Part shown: positions 51,141-60,988 of the stretch, one piece after another
Numbering within the stretch: position 1 is the first letter of the stretch
Layout of the letters: every line of letters begins with the position of its first letter
From: Fistularia commersonii
Taxonomy: Eukaryota; Chordata; Actinopteri; Syngnathiformes; Fistulariidae
Length of the DNA: 64,000 nucleotides
Assembly: GCA_037954325.1 (NCBI GenBank)
Contig: JBBMNZ010000018.1
Location: forward strand, 11,732,501-11,796,500
Direction of reading: 5' to 3'
Position numbers and translations under genes: made by a program
Notes under the pieces: generated by a model
What the model was told of the DNA's origin: nothing
Database searches by the model: none
Seen by the model: only the letters and a program-made list of their open reading frames with translations

Positions 51141-51963
51141 TTCAGGGCGGGTGGGGTCCTTCATGATGTGGCCTCCTTCTGCATCTGGTGGTGAAGATGT
51201 CCATGGTGATTGTAAAGCTGCTCCCAATGAGCCTCTGTGTAGCTTTAACCTCTTTAATTATGAATGTGTGTGTTTGTATATAGGAAAATAATGCATCGTC
51301 GCTGTTTAGGGTTCACTCTCTCTGCTGACCTTTTACGTTGTGTCACTCTGTGTGAGGTTTTCAATGAATCCAGCTTGTTTATATTGTATTCTCACAGTCT
51401 GTTGGTCAAGGAAAAAAAAAACTGGGCATTCCAGTGAATGTCGGAGTCAGGAGAACGGGGCATCCACCATGATTTAACTGCCTCCGCCACAAGCAAGGCT
51501 TTGTCTGCACGCCGGTTTGCTCACATGAAACAGGTCTGAGACGTGCCGTTGTCTGGTCAGCGGAGTGATTCACTCTGACCAATGTTCCCGTCCGATGCGA
51601 GTGACTCAAGAGAACAATCGGGGAACTCCGAGCGTTCACGTCGACAGGACAGGTTATCCTGTAGTTTTTTTAAGTCAGATCTCCATTGAAAACTGCCGGG
51701 TAGGTTGGAGGGAGTTAATGAAGAACAGACTGATGGACAGTTTGGCTTAAAAAAAAGAAGAGCTCTGTAATGTGACATATTGCACTCCATGTGTTTTCCA
51801 TTTTCTGCAGTTCCGCATGAAACTAGGCCATGGATCATCCCCAGCTTCCTAAAGCATGACTTCAGCTTTGGAAAACCCTTTAATAGTGAGCTACATTACT
51901 TTTTAGAAGACATTACATTGACTTTTATTTATATCTGTAACAATAAATGTGCCTATTCGACAG

Positions 51964-52096
51964 GGGAGCTGTGTAGATAGAGGGCATCCCTCTGATTGGA
52001 AGGTTGGTGGTTCGATCCTTAGGTTCAGCATCCTTGTGCAAGACAGTTAACCTCTCGGTTGTTTAGGTAGTGACATGCATGGCAGCCTTGCCACCA

Positions 52097-52098
<2 letters not shown>
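51964..52098 (+). repeat. SINE-like repeat, family C, copy 1
   Basis: It has a tRNA-like B-box (GGTTCGATCC), then TGTGCAAGACAGTTAACCTC and TGGCAGCCTTGCCACCATCT, running directly into a 100-bp TG array. Confidence 0.62.
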
Positions 52099-52181
<83 letters not shown>

Positions 52182-52199
52182 GTGTGTGTGTGTGTGTGT
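52099..52199. repeat. (TG)n microsatellite
   Basis: About 100 bp of TG with a single CG interruption, seeded at the end of a family C repeat. Confidence 0.95.
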
Positions 52200-52263
52200 A
52201 AACCAGGGTGAAGTGTTTGCAACCACAAGGCAATAAAAGCAGTATATCACTGGGGACCATTGT

Positions 52264-52265
<2 letters not shown>

Positions 52266-52300
<35 letters not shown>
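52266..52300. repeat. (AC)n microsatellite, inverted relative to the TG array
   Basis: Pure AC run 66 bp after the TG array, so the two can pair within one strand. Confidence 0.95.
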
Positions 52301-52302
<2 letters not shown>

Positions 52303-52304
52303 TG

Positions 52305-52530
52305 GCAGGGTGGGGCTCAACTGGTAGAGCGGGTGCCTTTGCAATAAGATTTTTGGCGGTTTTATCTGCCTACCAAAGTTTCCTCGGCCAAGATACTGAA
52401 CCTCTTAGTTGCTCCTGATGGTGGCCTGTTTAGCGTCTAGCATGTGAAAATTGGAGTGTGTATGTGTGTGTGTGTGTGTGAGAGAATGGGTTCATGTTAT
52501 CCAGTGTAAAGCACTAGAAAAGTGGAGACC

Positions 52531-52531
<1 letters not shown>
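52305..52531 (+). repeat. SINE-like repeat, family C, copy 2
   Basis: GCTCAACTGGTAGAGCGGGT is A-box-like. It is followed by CCAAGATACTGAACCTCTTA and TTGCTCCTGATGGTGGCCTG, then a TG-rich part. It has the same orientation as copy 1 and lies about 100 bp after that copy's TG array. Confidence 0.62.
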
Positions 52532-52575
<44 letters not shown>

Positions 52576-52576
52576 T
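52532..52576. repeat. (AC)n(AT)n microsatellite
   Basis: AC run followed by AT repeats, directly after the second family C copy. Confidence 0.93.
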
Positions 52577-53237
52577 TGACACAGAATGTAGTGAGTACTT
52601 CTCTAGGTTGTCTTTCATTTTTTGGAAAAGTGAGATATTTTTATCAGGAAAAGTGAGATAAAGACTCAGAACAGGAAGGAATGAGGGATCTTGTTTTGTC
52701 AGATAAGGCTGGAAGTTTCTGCTACATCTGTTAACCTCTGGTAAAATCCCCGACACTGCGATTAAAACTTGGCAGAGCGCACGTGATGCGGTAACGCCGC
52801 TCCTCGTAAAGCAGCGAGATGTTTCTGGGACACAAGGACGAGGTCAGACTCTTCTCTCAGAAACATGCCAGACACATTTTTAGTATAATTTTTTTTCTCC
52901 CCTCCAGCCAGTAAAGTGAATATTATCAGTGTGATCAACATTCCTGTGCATGTCATTTCTCACCTCCTCTTTCCCCCCCCCGATAAGTCCTGATAAAACT
53001 TTAGAAGACGAGATTACAGTTGCATCAAAGTCCCTGTCAGTTTTCAAAGCATTTCAAATGTTCTGGCTCAGACTGAGGAATCATTGTCGGACCACCGCGG
53101 CTGCAATGCAAACTGGTATTATTCTTTATAACTTCAAGAAGGCATTGCGTTTCGGGTTCATCTTTCTTTTAAATCAATGACAAAACTGCTTTAAACAGAA
53201 TCACGCCGTGTAGAATCTGACAAAAAGACTAAGATCG

Positions 53238-53345
53238 CTGTGTCTTTGCAACTTGATTATTATAATGCCCTTCTGTCCGGGTTGCCGGGTTGAGTCTCCA
53301 AGGCCTGCAAGCTTCTCACCTATAAAAGATTCAATGGCGTTGCAT
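53238..53345 (+). mobile_element. LINE reverse-transcriptase remnant (L2/CR1-like)
   Basis: The plus strand encodes SLQLDYYNALLSGLPG from about 53243, then a stop. It resembles the LDYCN(A/S)LLSGLP motif near the C-terminus of L2/CR1-type LINE reverse transcriptases. It is short and broken by stops. Confidence 0.5.
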
Positions 53346-53727
53346 CTTTATTTATCTGATCTGGTGAAGTCATGAGTGCCCGGATGTGCGCCGGGCTCCC
53401 TGGATTCTATTTATTATTTTTTTTGTCCAGTTTAAAAAACATGCAATAGCATACTTGGGTGCTACCTGACAGAATAGGTAGAAGAAACAAATTGAATGCA
53501 TGTCTTTGTTCATGTTTTCATTTTCTTTTGAGAACAATCCGCACCAAATCCCTAATTAAACACCCCTGCAAAAGATCCCACGCGTTCCTTTGCACGCAAA
53601 AGCGCAGTATCGTGCAACCTGGTGACAGAATAATGAAACACTTGCTTTAAGCCGGCATCAAGGCTTTTTTTTTTTTTTTTTTTGTAATAGATACAGTGTT
53701 CACTTTCATATCAACAAACAGGCGTAT

Positions 53728-53760
53728 TGAACTCTCTCGGTGGTTTAACGAGAGAGTTCA
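53728..53760. other. Perfect inverted repeat, 12-bp arms
   Basis: TGAACTCTCTCG and CGAGAGAGTTCA flank a 9-nt loop. No adjoining feature explains it. Confidence 0.8.
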
Positions 53761-54949
53761 TTCAGCCTCAGGGCAAAGGGAATGACTTTTAGATATCAGT
53801 TCCTTTTTTTTTTTTTTTCCGGCTTTGCTTTCAGTTCAGACGGCCACAATTTAAAACTGAAAATTCAATATTTTTCAATGTAGAATGGAGGGCAAAAAAA
53901 CATGTGAATCGATACATCGGATCTGAACGGCAAGATAACGTGCATCCAAGACGTTGTAAGCGGAAAAAATAATAAAAGCAGTACCTCGTCCTGCAATATA
54001 TGCGGATGGCTCCCAAGCTGTGCAGAGTTAGTATCCCTTCGTGATAAAAGCGTGATGTTTAATCAGAATATTCCCAGTGGGGGCTAATATCATAATAAAT
54101 GACACTCTCTCAAATGAAATATGCATTCTAACGGGAACCATCCCGTTCCGATCGCGGGACTTTTTCTCGTCTCCACCGCAATCAAAACATGTTGCCTGGT
54201 TTTCGTTTGTTTTTTGTTTTTATTGCTTTTGAGATCATCAACATACAAGTGGGATTGCAATAGCGTACACACAACAGACCAGATGTTTTTTTTTTTTTTT
54301 CTCTTAATCAAATAAACCGTCAGACCATTTAAATGCAAATATTAACTTGTGCTCTTAATCAAGGACTAGAGAAGTGAATTGTAAGTTTACTAACTATCCT
54401 ATTTCGGAACGAGCAATCACAAATATGCAGTAATATCTTTGGTGATTCATACTGTGCGTATCTCTGTTTTCAAAATAATGTCATCCTTTATTAAAATGAG
54501 TGGTATTCTGTGTGTAGGTGTGACAGGTGAGACAAAGTTCACTTTGGAGAATTCAACATGTTGCCAAGTGTACAATAATAAAATACTGCAAATTGGCTCG
54601 AGGAAGCCCTCCTTGCGAGAACCCGTGGTGACAGGGTGGCGTCGCGTGCGCCAAGCTAAGCGGCGCCTTCCAAACGATGCAGAGCCGGATAAATGGTCAT
54701 ATTTCAACACACGCCGCCCTTTTCCCAACACTCGAGTCTCACAATTATACAAATCTCAAATCAGAATGACGACGGGCTGGGATTTCAATGCAAGACAACA
54801 CAGTGCACTGTCGTGGAATTTCACAATGCAAGGGGGCGTTGAGTTTGCGTAGCTGATTTTCGATAGGGTTTTGTTTTATACGTGTTTATTTTAGAGACTA
54901 ATTATTTGGGTGATGAACTAACATGTACAATGTATGGATGTATGAAAAA

Positions 54950-55280
54950 ATGTCACTTGAGAGGGACCAAAATGGAACGGTAGACAGTCCAGCGCAATGG
55001 AGGGTGTGGAAAAGAACTGAAAAGACGTGTGCAAGAAGGTTAGAACGACAAGAATGGAAGGAAAGGTCTAGAAGACGGCGGCGAGGTCGGCCATGCTGTT
55101 TTGGTTCAGAGTAACTGAAGAAAAGACGGGAGACCGAGCTGGAGGTAGAAGAGGTGACGATGTTGAGGTTCTCTTGGTGTCAGGAGGACGGATTTGTATG
55201 TATGGAGGGAAAGAGGACATGAAGTTGAGAGAAGCGGATACAGAGGAGATAGTTAGTTAGATGGAGGCAAGTGATGTAAA
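54950..55280 (+). mobile_element. RTE-type LINE remnant (tentative)
   Basis: Pieces such as GAGCTGGAGGTAGAAGAGGT, ATGTTGAGGTTCTCTTGG, AGAGGACATGAAGTTGAGAG and GTTAGATGGAGGCAAGTGAT occur in the order I remember from the reverse-transcriptase C-terminus of fish RTE-like LINEs, with a deletion in the middle. No intact ORF remains. Confidence 0.45.
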
Positions 55281-56342
55281 TAAAGCTTATTTGCAATTTT
55301 CCACCGTAACTTAAACGTCTATTTAAATAGCGCTTGTTCGAAGAAATTTGCGTCGTTTAGCATTTTCAATCGGCAGACGTGCAAAGCAAAGGTTTACATA
55401 CATGCTGAGAGGTCAAAATGAATTGCAATGTATCGGTTTTTGATATTGCTCTTTGTCAGCAAACAAAATTCTGAAAAGAGGTGACCTTATTTCTTGGAGA
55501 ACACCTGCTGTGCGTTATTGTAGAAAATATGTTGCTACAGTGAGGTGATTCATTTTCAACTACAAATACTTTGTTGGGGAAAAATGATGATAAATCAGCA
55601 TCTATTTTGCAAGGTGTTCCACTACTGACCCGGTTTTGGAAAATCGTTGTCATCTTTGAAATGGAATGGAATGTGAATGGGCCGTCAAACTATTGCAAAT
55701 AAAAAAGGCACAGGGGAGGGCAGAGAATAACATAAATATACATCGAGGTCACACCGAGTGCAAAACCCGGCGAGTCAAAGTTCAAGATTCGCCTCTGCCT
55801 CGACGACTGTGTCTAAGTTCAGCTTGGAGCCAGGTCGTCCCACACCCCTCCCCTTCCATCTGTCGTCCTTCTTAGCCAGGACAAAACGTCGTCACCCAGG
55901 TCCCAATCACGTTTTTTTAAAGTCTGGCTTGAATTTGATCATTAGCGAAGATCCCTGGTGAGGGGGGAAAAAAAGAAAAAAAAAGTCATTGAATTAGATG
56001 AATAGGAGAACACGAACTCAGTGAAAGACTACAAACTAAATTTTGACTCATTTTAACTCAATTTAACCCTAGAGAGATAACCTTAAATCAGCACAAATCA
56101 GGCCCGACCATTAAAAACCAAAACTGCCATCATCTACCCGGAAGGAAGATGACCAAAATCATGCCCAGAGCTGTGAGTATGGCTTTAAAAACGGAGTGGG
56201 AAAAGGGGTCATAATTTTAGATTTATGAGCAAAATTGGCTTTATCTCGACACTGTTAAAACAAACAAACAGGGGAAAAAAAACACACAACTTGAAGTTAG
56301 TAACAAAAGCACAATTTCATCACTTTGTTTTCAACCGTCACA

Positions 56343-56348
56343 TTTATT
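56343..56348 (-). terminator. Candidate PDE9A poly(A) signal
   Basis: AATAAA on the minus strand about 355 nt after the PDE9A stop codon at 56703-56705. Use is inferred. Confidence 0.5.
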
Positions 56349-56702
56349 TGCATTTTTGAGCGTTATTCTTATATCTGAAATATTTTTCCCTTCGTCGTTG
56401 CTTGCAGGATGTAAATGTCTAAACACACTTGCCGAGATTATTCTCATGCTGGGGTCAATACAGCCTGAGCTGGACAAGATGGGATTTTTTTTTTTTTTTT
56501 TTTAACTAAATGCATCTATATGAAAATTGCATCGTTTGAACTTGAATGCAAAATGATGAAAGTGCCGATGTGATTTGTGCAGATGGAAAATCGGTGAAGA
56601 GCGGAGCCAGAGGCAGAAAGAACTCATGACACTAAGACTAGAGCACAACCAATAAGTTGCTGTTACTTACACAGATACCACTGCACTCAACCACTGCAGA
56701 GC

Positions 56703-56753
56703 TTACTTCTTCTTCCCGCCTAATGACATATTTTCAGTTTTTTTCTTCTGTGC
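56703..56753 (-). CDS. pde9a: PDE9A exon segment 16 (terminal)
   Basis: AQKKKTENMSLGGKKK and stop, after an AG acceptor preceded by TTTTGTTCAATG. The QKKT start matches human QKKTDSL at the same point, and the phase fits. The acceptor tract is weak, so this is slightly less sure than the other exons. Confidence 0.78.
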   Translation of the reverse strand, partial: AQKKKTENMSLGGKKK

Positions 56754-59700
56754 CTCATTGAACAAAAGACACACCTTTATGTTAGCAATTGGTTTAGTGG
56801 CCGTCTAAAAGCATGTGTGCACGTGTGACCCCACCCCCCCCCTCCCGCCCCTCCAACACAAACAGCATCCTATATGGTCTTGAAAGTATCGCCTTTGCAA
56901 GATCTCCCCCTGATTGCAAAGAACATGTTGTTGTTGTTGTTGTTATCATAGTTATTCCATTGTTTTATTAATTGTTTACCTCTCGTCGTGTTTATTTAGT
57001 GCCATTGAAGCTTGGTTTTGGTGCAATAAGAAATCAGATATTGCAACCATAAAGGAGTGTCCCTTTTTTCTATCTGATAGTGTCCCCTTTATATTGACGC
57101 GTTAAAACCCTTCACGATAATGTGGAGAGTACATATCTTAATATTGTCTGATATTGTAACATTATTGATTTTGAAGCATCTCCAACCCCTGCAACTCTGC
57201 CCTTTATCAGAAACTGGTGACACATTTGCTTTTGGAAGGTTAACTCCATCCGCCCTCGCCATTGGCTAGTGCCAACGCGAGATCTACTGTATTTCCCTCC
57301 CTAATATTTTCACAACCACTTAAAATCGGATAAAAAGTTTGAAGATGAAAGTGGGGATCAAAATGATTTCCTCCTAGTGTGTCGAAGTGTTGTTGAGCAA
57401 GACACTGAACCCCTAACTGCTCCCCTGGCACTGGCGTTAATGGTTCACCCATGCAGAAAACGAATTTCATCCCAATATATATATTTTTTAATAAAGGATA
57501 AATTATTATTATTATTATTAATTGTCACAGATATGAGAAATTAATGACTGTGGTGGAAAAAAATCTGATTATAAATAATGGACAATATGGTAAGCGTGTG
57601 AATCTAAAAGAAAAAAAAAGTTGTTTTGCAGGAAAATTATGATATTTAATGAAAGATTGTAACAGCATAAGCGGGAGTTCTGTTTATTTGAGAACGAGGA
57701 TGTGAGACTTGCCTAACTCGGGGCGAACTTGGCCCCAAAGTCCTGTTTGTTTGATTAGTGCGTACACTGTGTACCGCAACGAGATCAACGGACCGTAAGG
57801 CATGGTGCAAGGGTCTCAAATGGCCCACTTTCCTCCACTGAACTAACAATGGTGTATAGCTTATCATGTATTCAAGATGGATGGTAAAAACACTATATGT
57901 GAACTTCCACCTCCTGTGCTGTCATGCGTATTATTTAGAGTGAACTTGGCTACAAAATGATAAAAAAAAAAAAAAAATCCTAGCTTGAAACATTCTTCTC
58001 ATAAAACTACCAGTTCTTTGGTTTAGGATTTATATCTGAAAGCGGAAAACTTGAAATGGATAGTGTTTGGGATAAATCTTTCCCATAAATAATAAAAGTA
58101 TTTACAAGACGGGATGATTTAATTTTTCAAATATCAGCCCTGAGCATGTGATTGCAGCCCGCTGGAAGGATGCATGGGATCAACTGAGGCTCCGGCACAA
58201 TCGGTGGATGTTGACGGTAGTAAAAATAGAACGGCAGTAACGCGAGGTCTGCAGCGATAGGAGAAGCGACCCCTGCAACATCCAGCTGTATCGCGGCGAA
58301 AACCCCAAGAGAACCCGACACGGAAGTAGAGTTACCGCTAAGGGAATAACGTCGAGACAGGATTTATAGCTCTTTTAATGTAGCGTTCTCAAGGATCCTG
58401 AGGTTGTTCTCTTCAAGTGTGCGAGGAAGCTAAAGGGTGTGACCTACACCATTACTGGCTACCCTCTATAGATTTGTGACAGTCTCGCTGATGCGGTTAA
58501 AACCATAATTGACTTTAAAAACAAGGGATTCCATTGAAACTGTGAATTTATGTGTCTAATTTGCAGGGATGCAAAAATGCAGCTCCTCTCTAATCCCTCT
58601 CCCAATGCTACCAAACTTTGGAATGCACATTGCATGAGACTTCAGAGTGCTCAACTTAAATCTTATCTCCTGACAGTTTTGATAGATAGTCTGTGACGGT
58701 CCTGATTTGCTAACATGCTTGTTTTCCCCCTGTAAACTTCCAGAGTGCTATTGATTTTAAATGTTCTCCCTTCATATTTTTTCCACTATGTATTTCTGCA
58801 AAACCACTATATATCTTTGCATTGCAAAAAAAAAACTGCTCCGATGATAAGTGTTTTTATGACTTAACGCAGAAATCTGACCAAAGCTGCAGCTTTTCTG
58901 GCCCTGCCGTTACCGGTAAGCTATTTTTCTGATGCTCAGCTGGCGAGGCCTCTTTTGGAAAAAAAAAAAAATTAAAACAAAAATAAATGAGACATGCAAT
59001 TCATTTCAAGTGATTAGATTCATAGATTCTACCTCTGTCATGGCGTCATCGATCTGCTTAAGCTCTTCGTAATGGTCTCGAGAGTCTCTCAGAGGCTGAA
59101 CCATGATCTCCTCTATTTGAGGGAACAGCTGTCCAAAAACATGACGGGAAGGCATGGTGAATAAACCGGACGACCCCCTTCCGAGCGCGTCGGAGTCGAA
59201 AGATCGCCCCTACCTTCATGACGGTTTCAAACATCGGAATGAGGACAAACTTGATGAATCCTATCTGGGCGGTGGGTTTGGTTACTTTATCTCGGTCCAT
59301 GAAGGGAGCCACGGGAAGTCCCTCAGACTTCTCCCTGTCGCTCTGTGAGTCGAAACATGGCAACGTGTCATTTGATGCGTTAATCGGTACTTATCTCTTA
59401 TCGTGTCTGACTTCGCTAGCGCTATATCTGGGCTCCGAGGGCGCGGGTAAGGGCTTTGGGTACGGTCACCTGCATGAAGTACTCCTCTAACAGACAGTCC
59501 ACCCACGGCTCGGCTACCTCGGTTGGCCTCACCTCGTTGGAAATATCGCAGCATTTGATCAGAACCATCTTCAGCTGAAAACACAAATGAAAATAATGAA
59601 CACAAACATCGCATTACATGACACTACGGTCGCTTTTATGCAAAGCGACTTACAAAAAGTGCAATTCAGTCACCGAAGATCCGAAGTATCAGTAGTCCAA

Positions 59701-60954
59701 ATAGCTATCTGAGAACCATCGACAAAGGAATATGAGGCCTTAGACCAGGGGTCGGCAACCCGCGGCTTTTTCATCTTTTCACTGTGGCTCCGAGTGGCTT
59801 GGGGAAAAAAAATTATAAATATTTAATTGAAGTGTATTTCATTTGTGTTAATTCCTTTTTTTAACTTTTTAACTTTTAAAATTATATTTATTATTTTTCG
59901 CCGCTCAAAAACACGTCACACTCGCGGAAGCCCAGCCGGTAAAGTCCCGATTTGCAGATGCTGTGCGCAGAAGTTCAGAAGCAGAAGTCCCATAAACCAG
60001 GTAAAATAAATATTTATGAAGATATTTTGCAAATATTTATTTTTTATTGTTTACTGACACAGTGATTTTTTTCGCAATTTATTTTTAAAATTCAGGTCAA
60101 GGCTCCGCTACACGCTCTGAAAGCCCAAAGCTCAAAATGAGTTCATTACATAAATAAAATCGAATTTTCTCCGTAATACTTTGTGAATTTCAGAAGCAAC
60201 ACACTACACACTTGTTTATACAAAGTGTAAAGGTGATAAAAAGCAATATATACATACAGTGGTACCTTTATTTTAGACGTCAAAAAGTAATTGCGGCTCC
60301 CAGTGTTTTCTTTTCCGAGGAAACCGGGTCCAAGTGGCTCTTTGGGTGTTAAGGGTTGCCGACCCCTGCCTCAGACGCAAGGACAGTGCCTTATAAATAA
60401 GTCTCCGCTGCTTTCAAATAATTTTGTTGCAGTTACTGAATTGACAGGCCGGTTTGTGTTTATAACGTTGATTTTCAGTTCATGAATCTAATGCTATTGT
60501 TGCATGATGTGTAAATGAGACATTTAGAGAAATCTGAGCTAAATGTTTGAAGTAGACAAACAGTACACTGAAACGTTAATAGAATTTGAACTGACAAGTC
60601 CTGATCTTGTACATTACACTGATTTTTTTTTTTTTTTTTTCATCATTTGCATTTGTTCTACAACAACAAAAAAAAACCTCATGACACAATAAGCCTGAAA
60701 AAATGCTCGTAGTCAGGACGGTTTACATTTTAAATCTGAAAGATGATGCGCAATCTAATCCCGATTTATGCATCCCTTTTTGAAGATTTGGTTTAATTTG
60801 TTTATGCCCGTTTACGTTCAGATTGATTCCTGATTTGCTTTATATTTGGGTTTGAAAGTGCCAGTCTATCGGCCCTTTGCTGATATTTGCTTTTCTTTCC
60901 TTTGGATTAACTCCACCCGTGGCTCCACCCTTTATGTCCTGGGTTGCCCAGCGT

Positions 60955-60988
<34 letters not shown>

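Larger units (their letters stand above)
43011..56342. other. Intergenic region between OAF and PDE9A
   Basis: 13 kb with no gene recognised. It is rich in dispersed repeats (44.0-44.4, 47.1-48.0, 49.26-49.68, 50.7-51.1, 51.96-52.54, 53.24-53.35, 54.95-55.28 kb) and microsatellites. The 1-kb stretches around 45-46 kb and 48.4-49.0 kb show nothing that I can name. Confidence 0.6.
56754..59032. other. PDE9A last intron
   Basis: 2279 bp. It contains a family C repeat at about 57365-57520 and a reverse-transcriptase-like fragment near 58.61-58.68 kb. No other exon is seen. Confidence 0.7.

Noticed and set aside
52099..52560. CRISPR-like alternation of repeats and spacers
   Set aside because: The repeats are dinucleotide arrays in an animal genome, without uniform repeat and spacer lengths.
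54439..54852. 137-codon plus-strand ORF
   Set aside because: No recognisable domain, and the antisense frame is equally open.
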